Of a stretch of 64,000 bases of DNA, positions 1 through 8,688 are shown in pieces. Under the pieces are notes generated by a model, which saw nothing but the letters and a program-made list of their open reading frames with translations, searched no databases and was not told the DNA's origin. Every line of letters begins with the position of its first letter. Positions within the stretch are counted from its first letter, which is position 1. The stretch covers positions 35,686 through 99,685 of the IMG/VR virus record IMGVR_UViG_3300021424_002547; one strand, given 5' to 3'. Source of the stretch: a virus. The translations under genes and the position numbers were made by a program.

Positions 1-2
1 AT

Positions 3-509
3 TTCAATGACTTACAAAATACGTATTATGATACATATGGGTTTAGAAAATTATCTCCCTGCGCAGAACTATTAGACGCATTTCTTTTAGATTTTGATAG
101 AACGTTAATCAGAAGTAGGATAGCCATATTAAATTCTCAACATTTAGATCCAACAACTATAAATTCCTGGGGGTGGCACAGAGATGAATCTGTTTTTGAA
201 AATATACGAATTAACATACCTATCCAAACTGACAATAATTATCTTTTTCAACTATTAGGAAAATCGACTCTACATTTAAAATATGGACACATGTATTCGT
301 GGGATACCAACGTTCCCCACAGAGTATTTCCTTATATAAATTCGATAAAAAATAGAATACATATAGTTTTAGGATTTAGCCCATGGTTCGATTACAATCC
401 TTTAGATCAATGCTGGTGCAGCAATGAATTCTATGGTAAAATACACCCGTTCGAAATGCTTATTTCGGGTTTAATAAATAAAAAGATAACAGGTGCAAAT
501 TATATATGA
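3..509 (+). CDS. 2OG-Fe(II) oxygenase, aspartyl/asparaginyl hydroxylase-like (5' end outside window)
   Basis: The reading frame is open from the left edge to the stop, so the N-terminus lies outside the window. The frame shows a W-H-R-D-E segment (His codon at 177-179, Asp at 183-185), then a distal His in V-P-H-R-V (318-320) and an R-I-H-I-V-L-G-F strand. This is the H-x-D...H...R arrangement of Fe(II)/2-oxoglutarate oxygenases, with the hydrophobic context of the Asp/Asn beta-hydroxylase-like group common in marine phages. The substrate is not evident. The stop overlaps the next start (ATGA). It is the first of five oxygenases of this general type in the AT-rich island. The family is fairly secure; the specific reaction is unknown. 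Confidence 0.7.
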   Translation, partial: FNDLQNTYYDTYGFRKLSPCAELLDAFLLDFDRTLIRSRIAILNSQHLDPTTINSWGWHRDESVFENIRINIPIQTDNNYLFQLLGKSTLHLKYGHMYSWDTNVPHRVFPYINSIKNRIHIVLGFSPWFDYNPLDQCWCSNEFYGKIHPFEMLISGLINKKITGANYI

Positions 510-1261
510 AACTATTTTCAGCTTCGGCTATATCTTTATCTATAATACAAATAATTTCTACAATTGGAGCTATAATTGGGCTATGGGTGTTTAGTTTTGA
601 CTATCTGTCTATTATAGTTATTCTCGTATCATACTATCTATATAGTGGTATCGGAGTGAGTATGATGCTACACCGTTTTTACGCACACAAAAGTTTTGAA
701 TTTAAATATCCCATTTTAAAATATGTGTTTACCTGGTTCGCTTTAATGTCTGGACGAGGAAGTATTATAGGTTGGGTTCATGTACATCGAGAACATCATG
801 CATTTTCTGACACTGAAAAAGATCCTCATTCTCCTAGTATAAAAGGATGGCGGGTGCTTTTTCCGCATTTGATGGATTACGGTAAAAAAATAAATGTAAG
901 ACTGGTAAGGGATTTACTTAATAAAAAACAAATATATATTAATGACTATTATATGTTGCTAGTATTATCTTGTGTCTCTATTTTGATAATCATCGATCCT
1001 TGGATAGCATATTTTTGTTGGTTTGTCCCGGTATCAATTACTCATTTTGTTTTAAACACATTCATTTATTTTGGTCATAATTTAGGGTATACTAATCATA
1101 AGTATAAAGATAATAGCAAAAACCTTTGGGTATATGGCATATTGCTCTGGGGCGAAGGTTGGCATAATAATCATCATTCGAATGCCAAAAATTGGAATAT
1201 GCAAGAGAAATGGTGGGAATTAGATCTGATAGCCCCCCTTATATACTTGGTAAAAAAATGA
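506..1261 (+). CDS. Fatty-acid (delta-9-type) desaturase
   Basis: This 251-residue integral membrane protein has the three histidine boxes of acyl-CoA/acyl-lipid desaturases: H56-RFYA-H61, H94-RE-H97-H98 and a C-terminal W-H-N-N-H-H after G-E-G. Hydrophobic segments surround the boxes (about residues 10-50 and 145-185). The di-iron enzyme inserts a cis double bond into an acyl chain and needs an electron donor, which is not seen nearby. It is a little shorter than typical bacterial enzymes but all metal ligands appear present. It overlaps its upstream and downstream neighbours by 4 nt (ATGA), so the three genes are probably translationally coupled. Confidence 0.88.
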   Translation: MKLFSASAISLSIIQIISTIGAIIGLWVFSFDYLSIIVILVSYYLYSGIGVSMMLHRFYAHKSFEFKYPILKYVFTWFALMSGRGSIIGWVHVHREHHAFSDTEKDPHSPSIKGWRVLFPHLMDYGKKINVRLVRDLLNKKQIYINDYYMLLVLSCVSILIIIDPWIAYFCWFVPVSITHFVLNTFIYFGHNLGYTNHKYKDNSKNLWVYGILLWGEGWHNNHHSNAKNWNMQEKWWELDLIAPLIYLVKK

Positions 1262-2031
1262 AAAATATATTTTCTAGTAATACTTTAGGAGTCCAAATAT
1301 TCGCTATCATAAGCATAATCGGCACAATTATAGGAATTTACAGTCATGGATTAGACTATTTTGCTCTATTACTTATTGTTATTGGATATTTCTTATATGG
1401 ATGTCTAGGAATAGTGGTCACATTCCACAGAAATCTCACCCATAATAGCTACGAGACTACTCCTATAATAAAAAATTTATTTTCACTACTGGGATGCTTC
1501 GGTAACACAGGTAGCCCATTAGCATGGACTGCTATCCATATCAATCATCATTTAAAAAGTGATAAAGTAACCGATCCTCATAGTCCTAAATACAGAGGAT
1601 ACAAAATATTTTCATTATCGTATGATGCACGGGTGGATGGTAACACTAAATGGAAAATGAGAAAACTTATAACAGATAGATATCAACAATTTTTACATCG
1701 TTACTATTTTATAATTTTATTTTTATGGAGCCTAATCCTATTCATATTAGGGGGATCATATCTGATGATATTTTTGCACTGGGCTCCTGCCTTGCTTACA
1801 GGGATCATGAGTAATGTTGTAAACTACATAGGACATAAACCTAATTGGTTTGGAAGTTATCGTCGATATAATTTGAAAGACCAGAGCACAAACAATTGGC
1901 TATGGGCGATTCCTAGCTGGGGAGAAACATGGCACAACAATCATCATAGGCATCCTAAGAACTACAGTTGCGGTGAATCATGGTGGGAAATAGATGTATC
2001 AGCGATGATAATAAAAATAATTAAAATTTAA
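1258..2031 (+). CDS. Second fatty-acid desaturase, paralogue of the preceding gene
   Basis: A 257-residue membrane desaturase with boxes H57-RNLT-H62, H94-IN-H97-H98 and a terminal W-H-N-N-H-H. I place the start at the ATG that overlaps the previous stop (ATGA). The longer frame from 1192 would add 22 residues read from inside the upstream desaturase's conserved end and is unlikely. It is similar in length and order of motifs to its neighbour but well diverged, so this is an old duplication or two separate acquisitions. Two different desaturases side by side could act on different positions or substrates; that is inference. Confidence 0.85.
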   Translation: MKNIFSSNTLGVQIFAIISIIGTIIGIYSHGLDYFALLLIVIGYFLYGCLGIVVTFHRNLTHNSYETTPIIKNLFSLLGCFGNTGSPLAWTAIHINHHLKSDKVTDPHSPKYRGYKIFSLSYDARVDGNTKWKMRKLITDRYQQFLHRYYFIILFLWSLILFILGGSYLMIFLHWAPALLTGIMSNVVNYIGHKPNWFGSYRRYNLKDQSTNNWLWAIPSWGETWHNNHHRHPKNYSCGESWWEIDVSAMIIKIIKI

Positions 2032-2034
2032 TCA

Positions 2035-3558
2035 ATGGTTAATTGTGTCATACTTTATGGTAACTCAGATTTTCCTACAGGGCCTAAAGCAGCCGGTCCA
2101 TTTAGAATAGCGTCAGAATTAAGAGATAACGGGTATACAGTACAGACGATAGATATAGCAATTTTTAAAAAGCTAGATAAAGACTTAAAAGATATTTTAA
2201 CGAAGTTTGTAGGTGTAGAAACTTTGTGGATAGGTATAAGCGTAACATTTCTACATAAAATTTTAAGTTACCCTTTTAGTTTGCAATTAATAGATGATGA
2301 AAGATATAAATCGTTAAATTTTGAAACACTAGAAGAAGAAATACATAAACTTATTTCTTTCGTTAGATCAATAAATCCTAAAATCAAAATGATATATGGT
2401 GGAGCCAGAAATTACCGATTAGATAAATTGGGGTTTATAAAATTTGAAAAATATGTCGATAAAGAAATTGTAGATTTTACAAACTGGTTGGCTGGAAAAT
2501 CCAATAAAATAGACCTTCAATTTTATTCAAACCATATAGTCGGAAAAGAATTCGAAGGGTTTACAAAATCATCAATAAAATACACAAAATCAGATATAAT
2601 TGATTCCAAAGACGTACTTCCATTAGAACTATCCAGAGGATGTATTTTCAAATGCAAATTTTGTAGTTATCCTTTAAACGGTAAAACCAAAGGAGAATGG
2701 ATTAAACAAAGCCATGTCTTAAAAGAAGAGTTAAAAAGGAATTATAATGACTTTGGCGTCACTAATTATTCCTTTACCGATGATACATACAATGATAGTG
2801 TAGACAAACTTAAAATTTTATATGACGAAGTTTATTCAAAACTTTCGTTTAAGATAAAATTTGCCACATACATAAGATTAGATTTATTAACAACTTTTCC
2901 AGAAACCTTAAAAATTCTTAAAGAGTCTGGATTAAAAAGTGCAGTTTGCGGAATAGAAAGTACCAATCCAAAATCTGCTAAGTCAATTGGAAAAGGAATG
3001 GATCCAAAAAGACAATTAGACTTTGTAAGAGAAATTAAACAGGACGTGTGGAAAGATATATTAATTTCTGGGAATTTTATAATCGGCTTGCCGCATGATA
3101 CTAAAGAAACTATAGATGATTTTGAATCATGGCTTTTAAGTTCAAGCAATCCATTAGATTATTGGTATGTTTTCCCGTTAGGAATATTTCCTTCTTATAC
3201 GAAAAAATCATATTATCAATCAGAATTTGATTTAAATTATGAAAAATATGGATATGAGATTTTAGATTCATCTAGTGAATTTTGGAAGGTATCTGGTTGG
3301 GTCAATAAAAACACAGGATTAGATTATGATTACTGCACTGCAAGATCAAAAGAGATTCGGCGTAAATCATCTTTTACGAATTGGAAATTTGGTGGTTGGC
3401 TATGGACTTTTTATCAAGAAATAGTTAATGATTATGATATAACTAATCTCTCTCAATCAGAAATAATAAAAAAATATGATCTACTATCATTTCGAAATAA
3501 TAAAGTAAATGATTACATAGATCAACTCAAGAATATCAATCACGTAATAGAAAAATAG
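2035..3558 (+). CDS. Radical SAM protein with B12-binding-like N-terminal domain
   Basis: A 507-residue protein. The [4Fe-4S] cluster motif is C203-IFK-C207-KF-C210 within L-S-R-G-C...C-S-Y-P-L-N-G. The first ~150 residues resemble the Rossmann-like cobalamin-binding module of B12-dependent radical SAM enzymes (hydrophobic strand, A-x-E-L-x-x-x-G-Y-x-V-Q-T-I-D helix-strand, later L-W-I-G-I-S and Y-G-G-A-R), but I see no D-x-H-x-x-G cobalamin lower-ligand motif. Such enzymes usually methylate or rearrange unactivated carbons. It is paralogous to the gene at 7201. The 3' end overlaps by 23 nt the end of the convergent oxygenase gene. Substrate unknown. Confidence 0.82.
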   Translation: MVNCVILYGNSDFPTGPKAAGPFRIASELRDNGYTVQTIDIAIFKKLDKDLKDILTKFVGVETLWIGISVTFLHKILSYPFSLQLIDDERYKSLNFETLEEEIHKLISFVRSINPKIKMIYGGARNYRLDKLGFIKFEKYVDKEIVDFTNWLAGKSNKIDLQFYSNHIVGKEFEGFTKSSIKYTKSDIIDSKDVLPLELSRGCIFKCKFCSYPLNGKTKGEWIKQSHVLKEELKRNYNDFGVTNYSFTDDTYNDSVDKLKILYDEVYSKLSFKIKFATYIRLDLLTTFPETLKILKESGLKSAVCGIESTNPKSAKSIGKGMDPKRQLDFVREIKQDVWKDILISGNFIIGLPHDTKETIDDFESWLLSSSNPLDYWYVFPLGIFPSYTKKSYYQSEFDLNYEKYGYEILDSSSEFWKVSGWVNKNTGLDYDYCTARSKEIRRKSSFTNWKFGGWLWTFYQEIVNDYDITNLSQSEIIKKYDLLSFRNNKVNDYIDQLKNINHVIEK

Positions 3559-4066
3559 GATCAGGATCACATTTTACAGTGAGGCTTATTCTTGGAGAAA
3601 AATTTTCGTCCATTATTACCTGATGAGGTGTCATTACTTTAAATACAGTTGGCATATCCAGTACAAAATTATCCACTTCAACTGCAGATTCTTGATCACA
3701 TAAAATAAATGGAAGTTTATTTTTTTGTACTATTTTAACATTAGGTCTGGCTTTAAAAAATTTGGTTTGACTATGCTCACAGTTTAAAATCGGAATATTA
3801 ATCCTGGTCTTATATTCATAGGTATCAATATGAACTAGACTATCACCATTTTTTATTGTTTTATATAAATTAAATCTAACCGGAGTCAAATTTAATTTTA
3901 AGAAAAAGTATAGAGTATCTGCACAGTGATCAATAACACTCTGTTTGTTTAATGGTATAAATCCGATAGTTTTATCATTTAAAATATCAGTATGGACTTT
4001 GAGATAGGTTAAAAGCTCAGATTGAATACTTTTTATATTCTTTATATTAATTTTTTTATAATTCAT
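3536..4066 (-). CDS. 2OG-Fe(II) oxygenase-like protein
   Basis: A 176-residue protein with candidate iron ligands H79-x-D81 and H148 and a candidate 2-oxoglutarate-binding Arg at R159 in the signature P-H-x-x-I-M-x-E-x-x-x-P-R-I followed by an acidic D-P. The same signature occurs in its upstream neighbour, so the two are a tandem paralogous pair. They form a two-gene minus-strand unit with an 11-nt overlap. The fold assignment rests on the motif spacing, which is right for a small cupin-type (double-stranded beta-helix) oxygenase. No partner or substrate is visible. Confidence 0.65.
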   Translation of the reverse strand: MNYKKINIKNIKSIQSELLTYLKVHTDILNDKTIGFIPLNKQSVIDHCADTLYFFLKLNLTPVRFNLYKTIKNGDSLVHIDTYEYKTRINIPILNCEHSQTKFFKARPNVKIVQKNKLPFILCDQESAVEVDNFVLDMPTVFKVMTPHQVIMDENFSPRISLTVKCDPDPIFLLRD

Positions 4067-4601
4067 CTAGCATGTGGACAGGGTCATTTTTAAATTCTAG
4101 TGCCATAGTTATTCTCGGAGTATTTTTTTCATTCATGATAGTGTTATGAGGTACGCTTGTCCTCATTATCCATGGACCTTTAATAACAATACTATCTCTA
4201 GCCCTGTAATTATTTCCTGGTTTGTAGCTTTTTACCCCAGAATCGGGATTTATCCATTCAACTAGATCTGATGATTCATAAAATATTGTTCTTGTATTAT
4301 GTGCATTTAACAAAGGAATCAATACTTTGGCAGATGGAGGAGATATGTCTGTATGTACAGGAGAATGCTTATTATTGTACATAATAAAAATTGATGCGAA
4401 ATAAGGCTCCATATTCAGTTTAGAAAATGCATCTAGTATAATCGGACAACAATTTAATAATTTATTAAAATTTAAAATATAATAACTTGCGTTATTCAAT
4501 CTTCTATTATATATTTCGTCTATAGATTTAACAAAATTAAGAGATTTTTCGGTTATTTCTTCAATGTTTGGGATCTCTAAATACTTGTAATATTTGCTCA
4601 T
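4056..4601 (-). CDS. 2OG-Fe(II) oxygenase-like protein (paralogue)
   Basis: A 181-residue protein with H83-T-D85, distal H152 and R163 in a P-H-N-T-I-M-N-E...P-R-I segment, matching the facultative triad plus 2OG-anchoring Arg of Fe(II)/2OG oxygenases. It is the first gene of a minus-strand pair with the paralogue downstream. On the minus strand a GATAAATT sequence lies 6 nt before the ATG; it is only a near match to the late-promoter motif. Role unknown. Confidence 0.65.
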   Translation of the reverse strand: MSKYYKYLEIPNIEEITEKSLNFVKSIDEIYNRRLNNASYYILNFNKLLNCCPIILDAFSKLNMEPYFASIFIMYNNKHSPVHTDISPPSAKVLIPLLNAHNTRTIFYESSDLVEWINPDSGVKSYKPGNNYRARDSIVIKGPWIMRTSVPHNTIMNEKNTPRITMALEFKNDPVHMLDEL

Positions 4602-4606
4602 AAATA
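4599..4606 (+). promoter_or_regulatory. T4-late-type promoter motif CATAAATA
   Basis: CATAAATA fits the NNTAAATA motif found before many genes here and resembles the T4 late promoter TATAAATA. It lies 33 nt before the plus-strand gene at 4640 and overlaps the start codon of the divergent minus gene. Assignment is by motif only. Confidence 0.4.
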
Positions 4607-4639
4607 TAATTTATCCTTATAATTTTAATAATATGTAAA

Positions 4640-5134
4640 ATGATAAAAATTTTAAAAAACTTAGATAAAACAGCCATTGAAGAAATTCTACGTACTTACC
4701 AGACATTAGATTCACAAATCCAATGGCACAGTTCTGTAAACTCGAAACAAACAAGCGTACAATTCAAAAAAGGAGAAGATCATTGGGCAAGTTCTGTTGG
4801 TCGGCAAACAGGGGCAGAAACTGACTACGATCAATTAAATCCTTTTTTTAAGAATACAATTTTTGAAGATATCATAACAGAATATAATTTATATAGAAGT
4901 AGACTTATGTGGGTTTTACCTTATAGATGTTATAGTTTTCATAGAGATAGACTTCCTCGAATACATGTTCCTATCATAACTAATGAAGAATGTTATTTTT
5001 TATTTAGGACCGGGGAAATAAGGCATTTAACTGTAGATAAAATATGGCTAACTGATACCAGGCTAGCACACACATTTATTAATACTTCTGACTATGAAAG
5101 ATTGCATTTTGTTGGTGTAACTGCTGATCAATAA
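4640..5134 (+). CDS. Aspartyl/asparaginyl beta-hydroxylase-like 2OG oxygenase
   Basis: A 164-residue protein. F-H101-R102-D103 supplies the H-x-D pair, A-H144-T-F the distal His, and Y-E-R-L-H-F a nearby Arg for 2-oxoglutarate. The wording of the motifs (H-R-D...I-H-V-P-I, then D-T-R-x-A-H) is that of the Asp/Asn beta-hydroxylase group, which is also the type at the window's left edge. It is the only plus-strand gene between two minus-strand transcription units and ends 1 nt before the convergent SGNH-hydrolase gene. Substrate unknown. Confidence 0.72.
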   Translation: MIKILKNLDKTAIEEILRTYQTLDSQIQWHSSVNSKQTSVQFKKGEDHWASSVGRQTGAETDYDQLNPFFKNTIFEDIITEYNLYRSRLMWVLPYRCYSFHRDRLPRIHVPIITNEECYFLFRTGEIRHLTVDKIWLTDTRLAHTFINTSDYERLHFVGVTADQ

Positions 5135-5135
5135 T

Positions 5136-5858
5136 CTAATCTAACGTGCTTAATATTTTATCATGCACACACTTATGGGTATGCTTCCCAGGATGACTTA
5201 AATCTCTCGCAAAATCATTGTCTGCCCATATTTCATTTGTAAAAACTTCATTAGAATTGTAAGTCTTAAATTTAATTCGATATGAATTGCATATATTTTC
5301 AATCGCTAATATGTTCTTCTTTTGATTGAGGAAAGAATTATTATTGTTCAGCAACCACGTTTTATAAAATCCATTATTCAAATATTCCGATTTTTCGTGC
5401 CTAAAAAATAGCACATCTTCATCATCCCAGAGTTCTAATCTAGTTGGTTCTGGACTAAGACAAATTACTATCTTTGGTAATAACTTCGCTATGTAATAAT
5501 ATGCAAGTCTAAATGAAGTATCATTAGAACTTGCACCCAGAGCTAGATTATAATATTTCATATTTAGGGATTTAGATAACTGATAAGCATATACTTCTTC
5601 TAATTGTAATCCGGTTCCAAATGTTAAACTACAGCCCAAAAATAATATTGAATTTCTATCGTGAGAGAACTCGTCTGATCGAAATCCTTCATTATTAAAA
5701 TTATAATAAATTTTTTTTTCTAGCCAACCGTTGACCGCTAATAAATTTCTATTTTTTTGCAAATTACGAACGAATCTTTCCTTCGTATCAAATAATTCCC
5801 ATTCTTGTGTGGTCCCAGAAAAAATTTTCCAAGGATGACTATTTAACGGAATTTCCAT
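5136..5858 (-). CDS. SGNH/GDSL-like hydrolase
   Basis: A 240-residue protein with the SGNH-fold pattern: block I L-F-L-G-C-S77-L-T-F-G supplies the nucleophilic Ser (G-C-S in place of G-D-S), block II L-A-L-G-A-S-S-N112-D gives the Gly and Asn of the oxyanion hole, and D219-L-S-H222-P-G gives the catalytic Asp/His. Family members are esterases, lipases or sugar O-acyl (de)acetylases. There is no signal peptide, so it is probably cytoplasmic. The gene has a late-type promoter whose motif ends 5 nt before the ATG. In context it may act on an acyl product of the desaturases or on sugars; neither is shown. Confidence 0.72.
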   Translation of the reverse strand: MEIPLNSHPWKIFSGTTQEWELFDTKERFVRNLQKNRNLLAVNGWLEKKIYYNFNNEGFRSDEFSHDRNSILFLGCSLTFGTGLQLEEVYAYQLSKSLNMKYYNLALGASSNDTSFRLAYYYIAKLLPKIVICLSPEPTRLELWDDEDVLFFRHEKSEYLNNGFYKTWLLNNNNSFLNQKKNILAIENICNSYRIKFKTYNSNEVFTNEIWADNDFARDLSHPGKHTHKCVHDKILSTLD

Positions 5859-5863
5859 AAGCG

Positions 5864-5871
5864 TATTTATG
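5864..5871 (-). promoter_or_regulatory. Late-type promoter CATAAATA, 5 nt before ATG
   Basis: On the minus strand CATAAATA is followed by CGCTT and then the ATG of the SGNH-hydrolase gene. With T4 late-promoter geometry (motif at about -13 to -6) transcription would begin on the A of the ATG, giving a leaderless message. Confidence 0.55.
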
Positions 5872-5884
5872 GTCGAAGTTTATC

Positions 5885-5892
5885 AATAAATA
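5885..5892 (+). promoter_or_regulatory. Late-type promoter AATAAATA, 5 nt before ATG
   Basis: AATAAATA then TAGTT then the ATG at 5898. No Shine-Dalgarno sequence precedes that ATG. It is divergent from the minus-strand promoter 14 bp away, so one short spacer would drive both genes. Confidence 0.55.
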
Positions 5893-5897
5893 TAGTT

Positions 5898-6533
5898 ATG
5901 GACGATATTTTGTTCGCTAAAATCATTTTTCCAGATTTAAACAAAGAAAAATCTACATACGAAATTATGAAGATTGATAAATCTTATTGGTTTTGGGATC
6001 CCTATAGAGCAACCAATATGCTTTCACTAATGACAAAAAATCCTGTCCCCGGACCATTTGGAACTAAAAATAATCTACAAGGAGAATTTCAATGGTTGGC
6101 TTATACTCCCCCAGTGATAATAGATTGGTTTGAAACATACGTTTTTCCGTGGATGGGAACTAAAACCAGAATTATGGCACTGCTTACAAACCAGAAATCT
6201 AAAAATTTAGAACATGTAGATTGTGATAAAAATTCGATCTTCACAAAACAACATAAATTTAGAATAGTTTTAAAAGGAAAAACAGAAACACTGTATTTTA
6301 AAACTGATAAGCATGATGTGTATGTTCCAAATATTACATCACCATTTTTAATGGACGGAAGTTGGCCTCACGGAATGAATAACTTCGACGATGATTATAA
6401 GTTGACTATAGCAGCCGGAGCTCCTTGGGTGGGTAACGATTCATACACCAACATAGAAATTTTAATGAAGAGATCAGAATTCGTTTTCCCAGAGGATTAC
6501 AAAATTTATTTCAAAAAGGAATTTTCTACGTGA
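5898..6533 (+). CDS. 2OG-Fe(II) oxygenase-like protein
   Basis: A 211-residue protein with H106-V-D108, then R-I-V-L-K-G-K-T-E-T-L-Y-F (core strands of a cupin barrel) and distal H158 in S-W-P-H-G-M-N-N. The two-His-one-carboxylate set and spacing fit the Fe(II)/2OG oxygenases. A plausible 2OG-binding residue is the Lys in D-Y-K-L-T-I rather than Arg, which is less usual and lowers certainty. It overlaps the next gene by 4 nt (GTGA). Role unknown. Confidence 0.62.
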   Translation: MDDILFAKIIFPDLNKEKSTYEIMKIDKSYWFWDPYRATNMLSLMTKNPVPGPFGTKNNLQGEFQWLAYTPPVIIDWFETYVFPWMGTKTRIMALLTNQKSKNLEHVDCDKNSIFTKQHKFRIVLKGKTETLYFKTDKHDVYVPNITSPFLMDGSWPHGMNNFDDDYKLTIAAGAPWVGNDSYTNIEILMKRSEFVFPEDYKIYFKKEFST

Positions 6534-7198
6534 ATGATTTTATCTTAAAAACTTATGACAATTTAACGATCCAAGATAAAGAATTTTTTTTTAATTTTTG
6601 CCGAGATGCTTCGAAAGAAACGGAAAAATCGGCGTCTGTTAATATGTGGGCTAGAAATACCTTTGTTAAACCATGGACTCTGGGATATCGATTAGAATCT
6701 ACTAATGAATTTAAAGAACCGAATGGAAAATTTTATATTCTATACAATAACAACGAAGTAATTGGATGTAGCGGTATACATGTAAGCGAATTTCATCCTT
6801 TGATATTTTCGGCTGGAGTAAGGACTTGGATCAAAAAAGAGTATAGGAATCAATCTATTAACAAAAAATATTTTTTCCCAGAACAACGATCTTGGGCTAT
6901 AAAGAAAGAAGCAAAAATAATATTTCTGTCATTTAATGAGTATAATAAAAATTTAATACAGGTTTTTAAAAGAAATAGATTAGGCGAAAATAAAGAAAGA
7001 GTTACAAATAGAAATAAAAATGACCTATTCAGTAATGGACTTAAAATAATCGATTTTCCGCTGATTATTAATCAAACAAAGCAATGGATATGTTACGAAA
7101 TTATAGATGAAGATTTTGATTACGATTGGACTCGACTTGCGTACTCAGATGATAGAAAAGAACAAATTTATACAAAAGATCTTTCAAAAAGATTTTAA
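6530..7198 (+). CDS. GNAT-type acetyltransferase-like protein
   Basis: A 222-residue protein. Residues ~70-150 resemble a GNAT core: a strand F-Y-I-L-Y-N-N-N-E-V-I-G-C-S-G, a following strand with an acyl-acceptor side, and an R-x-W-I-K-K-E-Y-R-N-Q-S segment at the place of the acetyl-CoA pyrophosphate loop, then a long helix and N-E-Y-N-K-N-L-I-x-V-F-K-R typical of the C-terminal GNAT helix. The canonical Q/R-x-x-G-x-G/A is degenerate, so this is a fold-level guess. It starts with GTG overlapping the previous stop. Confidence 0.5.
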   Translation: MNDFILKTYDNLTIQDKEFFFNFCRDASKETEKSASVNMWARNTFVKPWTLGYRLESTNEFKEPNGKFYILYNNNEVIGCSGIHVSEFHPLIFSAGVRTWIKKEYRNQSINKKYFFPEQRSWAIKKEAKIIFLSFNEYNKNLIQVFKRNRLGENKERVTNRNKNDLFSNGLKIIDFPLIINQTKQWICYEIIDEDFDYDWTRLAYSDDRKEQIYTKDLSKRF

Positions 7199-7200
7199 AA

Positions 7201-8688
7201 ATGGCAGAAATAGTATTGTTTACATGTATAGAAAGTGGAGGATTTTTCCGGAGTATCGGAGCTTATCAAATAGCTAATGCGTTAAGACAACAAGGCTATA
7301 CAGTACAGGTAGTTGATTGGTTATCTACTATTATTTCCAAAAATAATAGCATTTTCCTTAATATATTAGAAAAATATGTATCAAAAGATACCTTATGGAT
7401 CGGGTTTAGCACTACTTTTTTCTTTCATAAACCTAAAAAGAATTCAAATAAAATTAATAAAATCGATGAAACATTTAAAAACAATATTTTTGATAACAAA
7501 CAAATTACCGAGATTAAAGATTACGTTTATTCAATATCTCCAAAATGTAAATTTGTTCTAGGGGGCGGCAGAGCATATATAGAAGATACTTCCGGACTAA
7601 TAGATGTTTTTATTTTAGGATATGCAGATCAATCAGTAATAGAATTCACCAGATTTTGTCAAAACAAAAATCCATTTTTCCAATATAATTTATCCAAAGG
7701 AAAAATGATAATAAACAATGATACAAAGGCAGTTAATTATGATTTTTCAAATTCCAAATTCAGTTGGCATGATTCGGATCATATAAATTTTATGGAAGCT
7801 CTGCCAATAGAAATTTCTAGGGGATGTATATTCAACTGTAGTTATTGTTCGTATCCGTTAAACGGTAAAAAGAAATTAGATTATATTAAAAATCCGGAAA
7901 TATTAACAGAACTATTTCTTTCAAATTACGAAAAATACCAGACTACAAATTATGTTTATTTAGACGATACACACAACGACAGCACTGAGAAATTAGAACT
8001 ACTATTTAATAAAGTTTATTCTAAATTACCGTTTAAAATTAAATTTTGTACCTACCTTAGATTAGACTTACTGAATGCTCATCCAGAAACTATTGAATTA
8101 TTGTTATCAAGTGGATTAGTAAGTTGTTTTTTTGGCATAGAAAGTTTAAATTATGAATCTAACCGAGTTATCGGTAAAGGCATTAAACAAGATAAAATTA
8201 TTTCCACTTTGCAAAAAATAAAAGACGTATGGAAAGAAGATGTTAGGACTGAGGGAGGATTCATAATAGGATTGCCAAACGATTCTGTCGAATCAGTTAA
8301 ATCATGGGTGTCTACTTTAGAAAATGAAAATTTATTACATAGTTATAGATTTCATTCTTTAGGAATTAATCAAGTTTTTAAACAGAAACCATGGTCAAGC
8401 AAATTTGATCAAGATCCTATAAAATATGGTTACAAAATGTTACCAAACAATCATTGGATTAATAATAAAGGTATGACGTCGTTTCAAGCATGGCAAATTT
8501 ATATAGAATTAGAAAAAAGGCTAGGCAATAAACTTCCATGGACTGGTATTTTTGATTTCCATAATCTAGGTGCAAATTTTGAAGAATGTTTTGTCAGTGA
8601 TAGAATAGAAATGTATAAAAAATATTATAACAATAAAATAGAACTATATAGTAGTTACTTAAGGAAACTGTTACATGAACAAATTTAA
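7201..8688 (+). CDS. Radical SAM protein with B12-binding-like N-terminal domain (paralogue of 2035)
   Basis: A 495-residue protein with cluster motif C209-IFN-C213-SY-C216 in the same I-S-R-G-C...C-S-Y-P-L-N-G-K-K context as the gene at 2035. The N-terminus again has a cobalamin-domain-like strand-helix-strand (A-x-A-L-R-Q-Q-G-Y-T-V-Q-V-V-D), L-W-I-G-F-S-T-T and L-G-G-G-R-A-Y. Shared features continue through the barrel (K-I-K-F-C-T-Y-L-R-L-D-L-L, G-I-E-S, G-G-F-I-I-G-L-P). Two copies of one rare enzyme type in 7 kb suggest successive steps of one pathway or a duplicated step. Confidence 0.82.
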   Translation: MAEIVLFTCIESGGFFRSIGAYQIANALRQQGYTVQVVDWLSTIISKNNSIFLNILEKYVSKDTLWIGFSTTFFFHKPKKNSNKINKIDETFKNNIFDNKQITEIKDYVYSISPKCKFVLGGGRAYIEDTSGLIDVFILGYADQSVIEFTRFCQNKNPFFQYNLSKGKMIINNDTKAVNYDFSNSKFSWHDSDHINFMEALPIEISRGCIFNCSYCSYPLNGKKKLDYIKNPEILTELFLSNYEKYQTTNYVYLDDTHNDSTEKLELLFNKVYSKLPFKIKFCTYLRLDLLNAHPETIELLLSSGLVSCFFGIESLNYESNRVIGKGIKQDKIISTLQKIKDVWKEDVRTEGGFIIGLPNDSVESVKSWVSTLENENLLHSYRFHSLGINQVFKQKPWSSKFDQDPIKYGYKMLPNNHWINNKGMTSFQAWQIYIELEKRLGNKLPWTGIFDFHNLGANFEECFVSDRIEMYKKYYNNKIELYSSYLRKLLHEQI

